This document shows positions 1 through 11,680 of a stretch of DNA of 64,000 bases, piece after piece. The notes beneath the pieces are model-generated. The model did not search any database. It worked only from the letters and a program-made list of their open reading frames with translations, and was not told where the DNA came from. The translations under genes and the position numbers were made by a program. The stretch's first letter is position 1; each line of letters begins with the position of its first letter. Origin of the DNA: Trichobilharzia szidati (Eukaryota; Platyhelminthes; Trematoda; Strigeidida; Schistosomatidae); assembly GCA_944472155.2 (NCBI GenBank), contig OX235279.1:119590110-119654109 (forward strand). Direction: 5' to 3'.

Positions 1-73
1 TGTCTTTCCAAGGTATACGCTATGGCTACAGGTGGTGGTAATTGTGTGTGATATTTCTGAGTTTCTTTATTAC

Positions 74-104
<31 letters not shown>

Positions 105-1783
105 GTTGTGTTGGTGGTAAATACTGCTACTATACAAGAGGAGAAATGATGTTGTGGGGAGTGGCCTTTCTTTGTTGATGGTGTTGGTGTTGGATGTGAT
201 GATGATGATGATGATGAGTATGATGGTGGTGGTGTTTGTTTGCGAGTGTTTTTGTTTGTGTGTTTGGTGTTAATGTTTGAGTTTGAGCCATTTTGTTTGA
301 CTGAGCAATGCTCAGTGTTGGCTTTTGTCGTTTGGATGATGATAGTGTTGTTTTGTTTCCGGTGTCCAAAGACCACTGTATCGATTTGCATGGTACACGT
401 TGGGGGACGGGACACCAAAATGAATGTATGATGTCGCATAATGGGACTCCGTAGAGGAGTGTTCCGATGTACATCTGACAGTATTAGTGACTTGATGTTG
501 CATGACAGGTATGCCAGTTCGTGTAAGGGAGTGATGGGATATAAGTGGGTATGACGTTGTTCATGTGATGTATGTGTGTAGGCGGCGATGCATGCGAAGT
601 GATATACGAGGGTGTGTAGAGTGTTGAAGTTATTATTATGGGAGTTATATGAAGATTTGTGTTTTTTGTTTTGAGATGCTTGTGATTTTGTTGTTGGTGT
701 TTGTGGTGCAGTTGATGATGATAATGGTGATGATGATGTGTTGTTATATATATTTGAGTGGTGTGTTCACTGGCTGCTATTGCAAGTATGACACAAGTGT
801 CCGCGTTGAATCCGAGGATGTGAGGTGTCAACTTGCTAAAGTGTTGTTCCCGTCATGTTCCCTGGACAGAAGTTGTGTCTGTGTCAGGTGTGCTAACCGG
901 GTAGAGGTGTTTAGTTGTTGATGTTGTTTTGGTCGTTGCTTTGCTGTTTGTGATGTGGGTTGGTTAGTGTGTGAGATGTTGAGGTGTATGTTGGCTGTTG
1001 GAGTGAGGATGAGATTGTGGTTGTGTTGGGTGGTGTTGTATTTAGCGGGTATGCGGGAATCTCGCGATGATGATTGGAATTGTGTGTGGTGGTTGTCGTT
1101 TGTGAGTGTTAGTGGTAGAGTTGTGTGGTGTAGTGTTTGTTGTATTGTGTGTTGACAGGATATGAATAGCGAAAGATTTGAGGTGTTTTCTTTCGATGGT
1201 TGAGTGTATGAATGAGTTGGTGTTAATGTGGGCCAGTGTGTAGTGGAGATGTGTGTCGGAGTTCGGGTGGACAAGTGTCAGTGAAATGTGGATATCTGGT
1301 GGTTATTTAGTGTCTGTTAAGCCTGAACAAAATGAGGTATATCTGACAATTGTTTGTCGAGAGGTTAGGTTGATTGTTGTTGTGAGTGTTCGAAGTGCTA
1401 TTGTTAACTAGGTTGTTGATAGGTTTTGTAAATGAGTGTGTTGATTGTTGCAATTTTGAGTGCATTTGCGCCTGATTTGATGTTGTGGAAGTGTGTTTAT
1501 GTGTTGTTTAGTGTGGTGTTATTGTATGTGGGCGCGATGGGATGGTTTGTGTGAGTGTAAATGATCGATCGGTTTCTAGATTTGAGCTGAAGTGGGTGGA
1601 ATTGTGTTGGTATTTTTGTATTTGATATGACGTTGACTGCAAGTGGTATTGCTATGACAAACCATCTTGCAACATTCTACTCGCCATATTCTTTCCTTGA
1701 TATGACAGTTTGTCTTTCCAAGGTATACGCTATGGCTACAGGTGGTGGTAATTGTGTGTGATATTTCTGAGTTTCTTTATTAC

Positions 1784-1817
<34 letters not shown>

Positions 1818-2904
1818 GTGTTGGTGGTAAATACTGCTACTATACAAGAGGAGAAATGATGTTGTGGGGAGTGGCCTTTCTTTGTTGATGGTGTTGGTGT
1901 TGGATGTGATGATGATGATGAATGATGGTGGTGGTGTTTGTTTGCGAGTGTTTTTGTTTGTGTGTTTGGTGTTAATGTTTGAGTTTGAGCCATTTTGTTT
2001 GACTGAGTAATGCTCAGTGTTGGCTTTTGTCGTTTGGATGATGATAGTGTTGTTTTGTTTCCGGTGTCCAAAGACCACTGTATCGATTTGCATGGTACAC
2101 GTTGGGGGACGGGACACCAAAATGAATGTATGATGTCGCATAATGGGACTCCGTAGAGGAGTGTTCCGATGTACATCTGACAGTATTAGTGACTTGATGT
2201 TGCATGACAGGTATGCCAGTTCGTGTAAGGGAGTGATGGGATATAAGTGGGTATGACGTTGTTCATGTGATGTATGTGTGTAGGCGGCGATGCATGCGAA
2301 GTGATATACGAGGGTGTGTAGAGTGTTGAAGTTATTATTATGGGAGTTATATGAAGATTTGTGTTTTTTGTTTTGAGATGCTTGTGATTTTGTTGTTGGT
2401 GTTTGTGGTGCAGTTGATGATGATAATGGTGATGATGATGTGTTGTTATATATATTTGAGTGGTGTGTTCACTGGCTGCTATTGCAAGTATGACACAAGT
2501 GTCCGCGTTGAATCCGAGGATGTGAGGTGTCAACTTGCTAAAGTGTTGTTCCCGTCATCTTCCCTGGACAGAAGTTGTGTCTGTGTCAGGTGTGCTAACC
2601 GGGTAGAGGTGTTTAGTTGTTGATGTTGTTTTGGTCGTTGCTTTGCTGTTTGTGATGTGGGTTGGTTAGTGTGTGAGATGTTGAGGTGTATATTGGCTGT
2701 TGGAGTGAGGATGAGATTGTGGTTGTGTTGGGTGGTGTTGTATTTAGCGGGTATGCGGGAATCTCGCGATGATGATTGGAATTGTGTGTGGTGGTTGTCG
2801 TTTGTGAGTGTTAGTGGTAGAGTTGTGTGGTGTAGTGTTTGTTGTATTGTGTGTTGACAGGATATGAATAGCGAAAGATTTGAGGTGTTTTCTTTCGATG
2901 GTTT
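1..2904. repeat. G/T-rich tandem repeat, unit about 1.7 kb, two copies
   Basis: The sequence from 1 to about 1200 recurs almost unchanged from 1711 to 2904. The first copy's remainder (about 1201-1710) lies between them, so the period is 1702-1710 bases. Differences are a few substitutions and length changes in GTT and GAT trinucleotide runs (near 76-109 and 199-216). The plus strand is strongly enriched in G and T. Open frames here translate into H/T/N/Q-rich low-complexity strings with no domain. I read it as a satellite-like array cut by the window edge on the left and an assembly gap on the right. Function unknown; no gene recognised. Confidence 0.9.
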
Positions 2905-3401
2905 NNNNNNNNNNNNNNNNNNNNNNNNNNNNNNNNNNNNNNNNNNNNNNNNNNNNNNNNNNNNNNNNNNNNNNNNNNNNNNNNNNNNNNNNNNNNNNNN
3001 NNNNNNNNNNNNNNNNNNNNNNNNNNNNNNNNNNNNNNNNNNNNNNNNNNNNNNNNNNNNNNNNNNNNNNNNNNNNNNNNNNNNNNNNNNNNNNNNNNNN
3101 NNNNNNNNNNNNNNNNNNNNNNNNNNNNNNNNNNNNNNNNNNNNNNNNNNNNNNNNNNNNNNNNNNNNNNNNNNNNNNNNNNNNNNNNNNNNNNNNNNNN
3201 NNNNNNNNNNNNNNNNNNNNNNNNNNNNNNNNNNNNNNNNNNNNNNNNNNNNNNNNNNNNNNNNNNNNNNNNNNNNNNNNNNNNNNNNNNNNNNNNNNNN
3301 NNNNNNNNNNNNNNNNNNNNNNNNNNNNNNNNNNNNNNNNNNNNNNNNNNNNNNNNNNNNNNNNNNNNNNNNNNNNNNNNNNNNNNNNNNNNNNNNNNNN
3401 N
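2905..3401. other. assembly gap (run of N)
   Basis: 497 undetermined bases. The gap interrupts the second copy of the tandem repeat and hides the 3' end of the CR1-like element, so the true distance between them is unknown. Confidence 0.99.
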
Positions 3402-5891
3402 ATAATTCTAGACTCATTTCTGTAGAAGTTCCTGAGTAGAAAGCCGATAAGTCTGCGTGACTTTGACACTTGTTTGGAGATATGTTCAGAAAATGATAAG
3501 TTATGTGAATATTTCAGCCCTAGGTCCAGTACAGATTCCAGTCGTTGAAGTGCATGGCCTTGAATTGTCAGGTCAAGTTCTAAATTGTTCCAACCTATGC
3601 AGAGCCAGCCACATTTTTCGACATTAAATTGGAGTTGCCAGGTGTCACACTATTTATCCATTTTTTCTAATTCTTGCTGTATGACGTTTACTGTTATTCC
3701 AAGATCTGTGTCCTTGGATTTATACATCACTTTTAAGTCATCTGCATATACTATTGGTTTACCTACACTAAAGCATTCACAGATACTGTTTATATATATT
3801 ATGAATAAGAGTGGGCCTAATACACTTCCCTGGATCAACCACTACTTACTGGTTTAGGCCTTGAGATTATCGAGCCAACTTTCGTTGTCTGACTTCGGCC
3901 ACAGAGAAATGATTTTATCCAGCTTAGGAGAGGGTCACATATCCCTAGTGAGCATAACCTGCTGACTAGCAGATTATGGGGAACTCTGTCGAAGGCTTTT
4001 GTTATATCGAAATATAGTACAATTACTAGTTCTCTGTTGTCCCTACTTCGTGTAACTTCGTTGAAAAAGTCTATGTGACAGGTCACACATGATCTCTTTT
4101 TAAGAAATCCGTGTTGTGATGGACTGATAATTTCATGTTCTAGTAAGTTGTCTGACACTTGGTCTTTAACCACTTTCTCCATTATTCGGGATATTACCGA
4201 TGTTATACTGATAGGTCTATAGTTGCATACACTGGTTTTGGCCCCTGCTTTGTGCTTAGGTAATATGTATGTGGTTTTCCACACTTCAGGATAAGTTCCA
4301 GTTTCCAACGAGAGAGTAAATATTCTAAGTAACAACACTACCATTTCCGTGCTACCATTTTTGTACATGACAGATGGTATGTCATCTGTTCCAGTACTAC
4401 CATTAGACTTCAAAGTCTTAATCGCTGAGTCTATATTTTGTATATTAAAGTCTATTTCGCCTAATTTGTGGTTACTTTTGCAGGTCATTTGGAAATTTTG
4501 GGCCGGGTGCACTCTGGCGTCGTTGCAAAACCACTCATTGAGGAGTTCACTTATAACCTGGAGATCATTGTATATTATACCCTTATGTTCGAAGCTGTTT
4601 ACAGTATTGTCTTGACTGCTTTTTCGACGTTTCTGCAATATCCTACAAAGTTCCTGAGTTTTGGAGTTACCCACAAGCGCTTTATTTTCTTCAAGTTGTG
4701 ACATCATTTTGTGTTTATCTTCAAGCCGTTTAAGAGTTTCATGTTTTTGGTTTAACGCATTAAATTCCTTAAATACATGGTATTTCCTTTTTAATTTCTT
4801 TAGTTTTAGTCGCGTTTTGCGGTCTATAAGTGGAGTTAGTGTCTTTAGAGCAGATTTTAGGGGCGCGATTGTGTCTCTTGTAGAAAATATCAAGTGATAC
4901 TTTTAAGTTATTGTTGATGAAGTATTCTTCCCAGTCAGAACTTCTCAACAGATCTGATAGGAATTCCCAATCGGCATTCTTATAGTCCCTATATTGATAG
5001 TGCACCGGGGAATTTTTAGGTGTGTGTTTAGTTGTTGGTCGGAGGGGTAGTGTGCAGTACAATATGTTGTGATCACTGTTATCAAGTTTATTTCCTACCT
5101 CTATCGAGATGGGCTCTATTTCATGACAAAGGATTAAGTCAAGAGTGTTTTCACTTCTTGTAGGGAGGCGTACGCACCGCTTCCAGCCGCCTACGTCTAT
5201 AGCTTGTAGTAGCTCGTCATGGATTCTAGGTCCTGTACAGGTATCCCAGTTTACTCCAGGTAAGTTAAAATCGCCACAGACTACTTTGTAGTCAAAGTCC
5301 AGCGAGGCTACATGCTCTAGTATTTCTCCAATAGTTATACCAGTCATTTCAGAGCTATTAGGGGGTCTGCATATACATCCCACGAGAATTTGATTTTCGT
5401 TTGTGTGGATGCTTATCCACTTAGATTCAGGGAGTTTGTCAGTAGTTGGGTTATTGAAAGTATTGAGGTTAGTGGATTTAGAGGCAGCCGCCTCCTCTTT
5501 TGTCAACTCTATCGTTCCTACAGATGTCGTAGTTGTCTATTACTAGATTTGAGTCAGGTATATCAGTAGTAAGCCAGGTTTCAGTGACCATTATTAGTGT
5601 TGGCCGTTCTATGTATGCCAGGCAGAGAAGCGATGTTATTTTATTAAGGAGAGATCTAGCATTCAGGAGCATAATCGTTAGTAAACCAGAGTTATTGGAG
5701 GAGAGGTTAAAATGGTTACTTGTTACTATTCCTACGTTATGTTTGCAGGGCCTCTGAGGTGAGACAGAGTCAGCGTGTGTACTATTTCCTGGATGAATTG
5801 GGCAGCGAGTGGGGCTATTGTTTGCTGCATCCGAAAATAATCCTGTTGCATGTTTTGACTTTAGAATCCATGGGTGGGCATCTGCGTTCAT
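3402..5891 (-). pseudogene. CR1-like ORF2: AP endonuclease and reverse transcriptase, frameshifted
   Basis: The product would nick target DNA and reverse-transcribe the element RNA. Endonuclease motifs are visible: LLNARSLLNK and TETWL (frame ending at 5478), then GDFNLPGVNW and SDHNILY (5506-4769). Reverse transcriptase motifs follow: YRPIS, the first catalytic Asp in FDITKAFDRVPH (4893-3835) and the YADD box (3838-3650). The reading frame changes near 5490, 4830 and 3836, and there is a stop at 3650. Beyond it, RT thumb-like sequence continues to the gap edge. The gene is therefore broken at least four times. It lies just downstream of, and overlapping, ORF1, as expected for the family. Confidence 0.88.
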
Positions 5892-5962
5892 TTACTGGTG
5901 ATATATAGTTTGCTTGACCTAGGTACCCTGTGTTAAGATTACCTTGGTAGTTGTACCTCATG
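5815..5962 (-). pseudogene. CR1-like ORF1, 3' part beyond the Gypsy insertion
   Basis: About 49 codons finish ORF1 after the inserted LTR element. Removing the insert with one copy of the 4-bp target duplication puts this piece in the same frame as the part ending at 11685, which is why I assign it to ORF1. It ends at a stop at 5815, about 77 bases inside the ORF2 start region, so the two ORFs overlap as in related elements. Confidence 0.7.
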
Positions 5963-5966
5963 AGTC

Positions 5967-6347
5967 TGTAAGAGTTAGACTTAGATTTACTTCGACCTAA
6001 CAATAACCGCTCTTACAAAACTTCTTCACCGTTTATGGCCTTAATAGTACTCTGCCTAACGTGCAAGTACTAAAGAACGGAATCAAAGTTAAAAGACTCG
6101 AAATGGCAAGTGTAACTGGACCGGAATTGTATTTACACAAAGAGATATGGAATTTGATAAGAAATAAAAGGTACACACTTATCTGGAGGTGAGACGGTGG
6201 TCAGCTCGGAGAGTGTACTAGGTGAAAGTACAGCGAGAGAGCGAAACCGAAACCGCACAGGAGGTTCAGGAATACAAAGTGGAAGTGGGGTTAAAGGTCA
6301 GGTTGCGTTCATTCAAACAAAAGTTCAAAGGTACAATGTACACTACA
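5967..6347 (-). repeat. 3' LTR of the Gypsy element
   Basis: 381 bp, bounded by TG and CA and repeated at 11300-11680. On the plus strand it begins TGTAAGAG, and a matching CTCTTACA about 45 bases inside could form a hairpin near the LTR end. The polypurine tract lies immediately inside the element. Confidence 0.95.
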
Positions 6348-6363
6348 GGTTATCCCCCCCTTA
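6348..6363 (-). promoter_or_regulatory. polypurine tract
   Basis: Reading on the minus strand, AAGGGGGGGATAACC directly precedes the 3' LTR. A purine run in this place is the usual primer for plus-strand DNA synthesis in LTR elements. Confidence 0.75.
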
Positions 6364-7651
6364 GAAGGTTGGTGGGATAACAGCAAGCTTCGATATATAA
6401 AAGTAACAAGGTGGCGTACAATAACAGTGAATGAACAAGAAAATGTGAAGATAGTAATAAAATAGTTGTTTTTCTTTTTTTAAAAAATATGCTGAGAAAG
6501 GAAAGAATGAAGGAAAAAAATTAAGGCAACTTATGAGCACTATGTACATGATCAATGGAGTAAGATGGAATATAAGAAAGAATAACGCTGGTGCCTTGGT
6601 GCGATTTCGAGCTTCTGAGTTGTCTGTTTTTTTTAACATCATTTATTTTTACTTATCTTTTTTTATTTTTTTTTTTTATTTAATTTATTTATTTAGTTTT
6701 TTTACGACATACTATTACGGGCTAGGTTATGTGGAGGTCTGATGGTTTACCTCCGTTACCCCAGGTTGTTATAACGGGAAGGTGACTCATTATGTCTAAG
6801 TTTCCTCTTAGACTAATGCTCCATCCTTCCTCATCAACCAAAACTAGTAGTAACACCAAAGGCAATCAATATACCAGCGTATTAGGAGGAATAAAGTAAA
6901 AGCAACAGAAAAGAATAGAAGAAGAGGTTAAGATTTAAAAATCAGCATAAGGTGTTAACAAGAACTTAAGAGGAATAAATGCGAAGGAACTAATGTAACA
7001 TGGGAGTGGTACGCCAAATTGAAATAAAACAAGGGAAATTGCTAGCGCTGTGAAAACTTATGCAAGGTACAGGGAAGTGTGTGTATAACCAATAGCTATG
7101 AATAGGTACAATCACCATTTGTTAAAAAAATGTTGCAAGCTGTATAATTAAAGTGATGCAAAGTAATTACAAGTATGGGTCACAAAATAAATAATTCATC
7201 ATGGCATAACTCGAGTAAAAATAGTAAAATCTGTGAAAATAGATTGAGCGGATTAAAATGTACAGCATAGAAGTGACGTATTTATATACAAAAATATTTA
7301 ACGGTCCGTTTAACTATACAGTGAAAGTTTTTGTTTTTACATTTTATTATATTTTTTATTTTATTATTATTTTTTTTTATCTGGTCCATATTTTTGTTCG
7401 TTTGGTTTGTAATTCCACGAGTGTTGGGAGTCACCATACGACAATGGAATGGACTGGTCTAACTAGCGGTTCGAGTGCAACGCCAAAAATAAAATGTTAG
7501 AACACTGTAACGAGAAAGAAATCTAACAGGATTAGTAAATGAAAAAGTGGCTACTGCCCACAACGAAACCCAAAAGAGTAAATATCATGAAAAATGAATG
7601 TAACGTGAGAAAAGACATGAAGGTATGAGTTACTCTTGTAATTAAAAGCGT
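6364..7651 (-). other. non-coding interior of the Gypsy element between pol and the 3' LTR
   Basis: About 1.3 kb with no convincing ORF on either strand. It is A/T-rich with plus-strand T runs (6626-6705 and 7328-7380). I see no env-like gene, signal peptide or membrane protein here. Confidence 0.7.
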
Positions 7652-7908
7652 TTAGTTAACAAATTCACAGTATCGCTTAGGCCAGTGTACACGCCGACCA
7701 GAGCGTGTAACCGGTGCTTTACTTGTCTCATCCGGAGAACTGCTAGGTTTAGTAGGATTTTGGACAATCGAACTTGGCTGGGGTGTGGGTGCGGGCGTAG
7801 TTGCTGGTTGTGTAGGCGTGAGGGGTACAGATTCTTCAATGTAGGCCGCTTTAAGTCTGTCGACACTTACGGTGTCTTGACGGCCAAGTCGATCAATAAC
7901 AAAAATTT
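7652..7908 (-). pseudogene. frameshifted C-terminal tail of Gypsy pol
   Basis: After the integrase the expected tail is found in a different frame from the run of A and T at about 7903-7912 to a TAA at 7652. It is Pro/Thr/Gln-rich and ends in a basic segment. A one-base deletion in this homopolymer separates it from the main frame. A sequencing or assembly error is possible in such a run. Confidence 0.7.
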
Positions 7909-10851
7909 TTCTTTCCTACTAACGACCTTGAATGGTCCATCATAAGGAGGTTGTAACGGTCTACGAACGGCGTCGCAACGCACAAAAACGTGTGTACAGT
8001 CATCGAGTCTAGCATCTACTTGCACTCTCTTGTTTTGTGTGCGTGTGGGAGTTGGTTGCAGGCGCTGCATAAGGCGCTTGAGGTTCTGAGCATAACACTG
8101 TACATCCGTAACAGTTGTCTCACCACTTTCAGGTGAGATAATTTCACCCGGTAGACGAAGGGTGGTACCAAACACCAACTCTGCGGAGGTGCACTGTAAG
8201 TCTGCTTTGAGCGTGGAACGGATACTAAGTAGCACTAGGGGAAGTGACTCGGTCCACTTAGTATTCTCGGTAGCCATTAACGAAGCTTTCAGTTGGCGGT
8301 GAAAACGTTCTACCAGTCCATTTGCTGCTGGATGGTACGCGGTTATTCGGATGCGTTTGCACCCCAGCAGCTCTAAGAGCTTCTTGCAGTGGGTTGATTC
8401 AAACCGTTGTCCACGGTCTGTGGTCACCGAAGATGGGCATCCGAATTGAGCTACCCAGCGTTCCATGAACATTCGGCAAATGGTTTCCGCGGTCGTATCG
8501 GAGATGGGAATAGCTTCTGGCCAACGAGTGAACCGGTCAACACATGTCAACAAGTAACAGTGGCCATTTGATGGTGGTAGAGGACCCACTATATCTAGAT
8601 GTACGTGGCTAAAGCGAGCATCGGGTGTGGAGAAGGAACCCACTGGAGTGATGTTGTGTTTGTGGACTTTAACTCGTTGACACGGCACACAGGCACGTGC
8701 CCAGATACGCACGTCGCGATTTATACCAGGCCAGACAAATCTAGCTGACACTAGTTTGTCCGTTGCCCGGATACCTGGGTGGAAAAGGTTGTGGAGGCTA
8801 TCGAATACCATACGGCGCAATGAAGGTGGAACGATGGGTCTCGGGGTACCGGTGGACAGATCGCAGAGGATGGTACCCTCGCTATTAACAAGCGGTATAC
8901 GCTTGATATGTAAGGAGGTATTTGACGAGAGCTTATCAAGATCTAACTCTGTAAGCTGACGTTGTGCCATTTGTTTCAGGTCAATGGTTGGTGGCGCCGA
9001 CATGGTACATATCCTAGACAAGGCGTCCGCCACAGCATTGTCAACCCCCGAAATATGTCGAATATCCGAAGTGAATTGTGAGATGTAGTCCAAGTGACGC
9101 AATTCGCGTGGAGAATATCTATCTGTAGTAGTGTGGAGGGCATACGTCAGGGGCTTGTGATCGGTAAATACTGTGAATTTCCGACCTTCGACAAAGTGGC
9201 GAAAATGTTTGATAGCCGCGTATATGGCGAGGAGTTCTCTGCCAAAGGTGCTATACCTCGCTTCAGCGGCGGACAACTTCCGAGAGAAAAAGGCAACTGG
9301 TATCCATGAAGTATGTACCAGTTGCTGTAGAACAGCTCCAATGGCTGTGTTGGATGCATCAACTGAGATGCTAAGCGGAAGATGGACGTCTAGGTGGACT
9401 AGCATGGTGGCGTCTGCAATTGCCGACTTAATATTCTGGAAGGCTTCTCGAGCCTCTGGTGTCATGCTGAACGTTTTGCTCTTGCTCTTCAGTAGGTTTG
9501 TGAGTGCCAGTAAAATACGTGCACATTGGGGAACAAACCGTCGGTAATAACTCACCATGCCGAGAAATGTGCGCAAAGATTTTATTGACGTAGGTTCCGG
9601 GAAGTCGCGTATTGCCTGCACCTTCTCAGGTAGCGGGCGAATTCCCTGTTCGTTAATGACATGTCCCAGGAAGGTCAATGAATGGACGCCAATCTGGCAT
9701 TTAGACATGTTAAGTGTCAAACCACGGGTTGTTAAACGCTCAAAAACCATCTGTAAATGCGTACGGTGGGTAGCTTCATCTAGGCTAGCCACGAGAATAT
9801 CGTCGAGATAAGCATATGCGCAATCCAATCCGCGCAAAACATCGTGAATAAATCGCTGGAATGTTTGTGCGGCGTTGCGGAGACCAAACGGCATTCGAAG
9901 GAATTCGAAAAGACCAAAAGGGGTGATCACTGCCGTTTTAGGAATATCATCTGGGTGAACTGGAATCTGATGATAGGCTCTTGTTAAATCCAGTTTACTG
10001 AATACCGTGGCACCCTTTAGTGACGATGTAAGGTCATGTATATGTGGTACGGGGTAGCGATCTGGCACGGTCTGTGCGTTAAGCCTGCGATAGTCACCAC
10101 AAGGCCTCCAATCTATCCCGTTATTCTTTGGCACCACATGTAAAGGGGAAGACCACGGGCTGCTGGAAGGACGGATTATCCCCATATCTAACATATGTTC
10201 GAATTCAGCCTTCACGGCTTGTAGTTTTTCTGGGGACAATCGCCGTGGCTTAGCGAAGACCGGTGGACCAGTGGTCACGATATGATGAGTGACAGTAGAA
10301 GTCACACAAGGAAGTTTAGAAACCGGTTTGAACAGATTGGCAAAGGAATGAAGAACTTCAGCGTAAGGGCCGTTAGAGGCGGGGGTTGAATATACTGGGC
10401 TTAATGCAGGTGTGTGCGTCACAACACCGGAGATCGAAAGGTTTGTAGCTGAATCCATCAATTTGTGTTTGCCAGTATCAACCAGTAGCTGATAGTGTTG
10501 CATGAGATCCATGCGAATAATACCGGTAGTTACATCTGCCACAAGGAAAACCCAGCGAAATGACCTACGTAGGCCTATGTTAAGATCCAGGAACCTTTTG
10601 CCGTACGTTGTGATTGGCGAATCGTTTGCGGCGCGAAGCTGTAAGGAAAGTGGCCGCTGGCGCTCTTCAGATGTTGGTGGAATCACGCTAACTTCCGCCC
10701 CAGTGTGAACCAGGAAGCGTGTCCCAGTGTTACGGTCTGTAACATAGAAGAGGCGATATGGAAGTGGTTCGCCAGCGACGTTAGACACCAATACGTGCTG
10801 GCTTACTGGTTTTCCGATTGCTGGAAATCGAAGGTGCACGGGCGAGTGCAC
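7867..10851 (-). CDS. pol: Gypsy pol: protease, reverse transcriptase, RNase H, integrase (defective)
   Basis: The 994-codon frame carries an aspartic protease ([12 protein letters not shown], about residues 47-58), the RT ([12 protein letters not shown]; catalytic YLDD), RNase H ([23 protein letters not shown]), an integrase zinc domain with H-H-C-C spacing, and the integrase core with all three acidic residues in [15 protein letters not shown] and NGLVERFH. The first residue of the protease D-T-G triad is His (codon at 10705-10707). The frame is -1 relative to gag, which it overlaps by 49 bases, so expression by -1 frameshifting is likely. After about 7908 the expected C-terminal tail continues in another frame to a stop at 7652, so one base is missing in the A/T run there. 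The start given is only the first usable codon of the frame. Confidence 0.93.
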   Translation of the reverse strand: MHSPVHLRFPAIGKPVSQHVLVSNVAGEPLPYRLFYVTDRNTGTRFLVHTGAEVSVIPPTSEERQRPLSLQLRAANDSPITTYGKRFLDLNIGLRRSFRWVFLVADVTTGIIRMDLMQHYQLLVDTGKHKLMDSATNLSISGVVTHTPALSPVYSTPASNGPYAEVLHSFANLFKPVSKLPCVTSTVTHHIVTTGPPVFAKPRRLSPEKLQAVKAEFEHMLDMGIIRPSSSPWSSPLHVVPKNNGIDWRPCGDYRRLNAQTVPDRYPVPHIHDLTSSLKGATVFSKLDLTRAYHQIPVHPDDIPKTAVITPFGLFEFLRMPFGLRNAAQTFQRFIHDVLRGLDCAYAYLDDILVASLDEATHRTHLQMVFERLTTRGLTLNMSKCQIGVHSLTFLGHVINEQGIRPLPEKVQAIRDFPEPTSIKSLRTFLGMVSYYRRFVPQCARILLALTNLLKSKSKTFSMTPEAREAFQNIKSAIADATMLVHLDVHLPLSISVDASNTAIGAVLQQLVHTSWIPVAFFSRKLSAAEARYSTFGRELLAIYAAIKHFRHFVEGRKFTVFTDHKPLTYALHTTTDRYSPRELRHLDYISQFTSDIRHISGVDNAVADALSRICTMSAPPTIDLKQMAQRQLTELDLDKLSSNTSLHIKRIPLVNSEGTILCDLSTGTPRPIVPPSLRRMVFDSLHNLFHPGIRATDKLVSARFVWPGINRDVRIWARACVPCQRVKVHKHNITPVGSFSTPDARFSHVHLDIVGPLPPSNGHCYLLTCVDRFTRWPEAIPISDTTAETICRMFMERWVAQFGCPSSVTTDRGQRFESTHCKKLLELLGCKRIRITAYHPAANGLVERFHRQLKASLMATENTKWTESLPLVLLSIRSTLKADLQCTSAELVFGTTLRLPGEIISPESGETTVTDVQCYAQNLKRLMQRLQPTPTRTQNKRVQVDARLDDCTHVFVRCDAVRRPLQPPYDGPFKVVSRKEKFLLLIDLAVKTP

Positions 10852-11114
10852 TTTTGGGCCTTGTCACCATAACGCCGGTGATACCAGCACACTCCAGGTT
10901 GGGAATTTTGAGGCCTACGACGTCTGCTGCCAGCTCGTGAAGATCTACCACGAGTCGAGCTGGTGCGGCTATTCAAACGACCTCTAGGTGTCATCTCCTG
11001 TCTTAACTTATCTATCTCTTCATAAAGCTTAGCTATGTAGGCCACCACATCTAATTTTGATGACCCTTCGGTAGAGGAGTCCTTCGTCTGAGTGGGACTA
11101 GCGGTTACGGCCAT
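10803..11114 (-). CDS. gag: Gypsy gag, shortened: nucleocapsid end only
   Basis: 103 codons: a short N-terminus, a helical segment ([17 protein letters not shown]), an Arg/Ser-rich basic stretch and the zinc motif [14 protein letters not shown] with a following Cys. This Cys-His-Cys-Cys variant is characteristic of CsRn1-type Gag proteins and would bind the element RNA. Related Gag proteins have a capsid domain of roughly 200 residues before this region. It is absent here, and only about 185 bases separate the start from the 5' LTR. The protein is thus probably an internal-deletion product. It overlaps pol by 49 bases in a different frame. Confidence 0.8.
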   Translation of the reverse strand: MAVTASPTQTKDSSTEGSSKLDVVAYIAKLYEEIDKLRQEMTPRGRLNSRTSSTRGRSSRAGSRRRRPQNSQPGVCWYHRRYGDKAQKCTRPCTFDFQQSENQ

Positions 11115-11299
11115 CCCGCGAACAAGACGATATATATATAGAATGATAACAACAAATATGATAACAAAAAAATATTAGTAAAAACAAGGCAAGTAAAATT
11201 TTATAACTCTGTGAGACAAACAAATTGCCAATATGAAAAAGGACTATTTACACTTTAGGCTACTAAGTAGGCAAACGGTGAAAACTCGGGCTCACCACT
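11115..11299 (-). promoter_or_regulatory. Gypsy leader with primer binding site
   Basis: Directly inside the 5' LTR the minus strand reads TGGTGAGCCCGAG (11297-11285). A tRNA-Trp primer site would read TGGTGA-C-CCCGA, so 11 of the first 12 bases agree. The rest of the leader is A/T-rich and non-coding. Confidence 0.65.
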
Positions 11300-11680
11300 T
11301 GTAAGAGTTAGACTTAGATTTACTTCGACCTAACAATAACCGCTCTTACAAAACTTCTTCACCGTTTATGGCCTTAATAGTACTCTGCCTAACGTGCAAG
11401 TACTAACGAACGGAATCAAAGTTAAAAGACTCGAAATGGCAAGTGTAACTGGACCGGAATTGTATTTACACAAAGAGATATGGAATTTGATAAGAAATAA
11501 AAGGTACACACTTATCTGGAGGTGAGACGGTGGTCAGCTCGGAGAGTGTACTAGGTGAAAGTACAGCGAGAGAGCGAAACCGAAACCGCACAGGAGGTTC
11601 AGGAATACAAAGTGGAAGTGGGGTTAAAGGTCAGGTTGCGTTCATTCAAACAAAAGTTCAAAGGTACAATGTACACCACA
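11300..11680 (-). repeat. 5' LTR of the Gypsy element
   Basis: 381 bp, the same length as the other LTR. I see only two differences from it: one in the AACGAACGG/AAAGAACGG stretch and one in the last seven bases. It should carry the element promoter; I could not assign a TATA box with confidence. Confidence 0.95.

Larger units (their letters stand above)
5967..11680 (-). mobile_element. Gypsy (Metaviridae) LTR retrotransposon, CsRn1-like, nested in the CR1 element
   Basis: Two 381-bp LTRs flank gag and pol on the minus strand. The LTRs differ at two positions by eye, so the insertion is recent. The flanking tetranucleotides (5963-5966 and 11681-11684) match at three of four positions and fit a 4-bp target duplication with one later mutation. 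The domain order protease, RT, RNase H, integrase is that of Gypsy elements. The Gag zinc motif with Cys-His-Cys-Cys spacing and a tRNA-Trp-like primer site point to the CsRn1 clade known from trematodes. The copy has three defects: shortened Gag, mutated protease active site and a frameshift at the pol end. Confidence 0.92.

Noticed and set aside
26..1274. Minus-strand ORFs of 60-150 codons in the G/T-rich repeat
   Set aside because: They are rich in His, Thr, Asn and Gln because of base composition, have overlapping frames of similar quality and no domain.
2530..3469. Long ORFs across the gap
   Set aside because: They are open only because the run of N has no stop codons.
6361..7500. Possible env gene between pol and the 3' LTR
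   Set aside because: Only short, T-rich hydrophobic frames on either strand; no surface-protein features.
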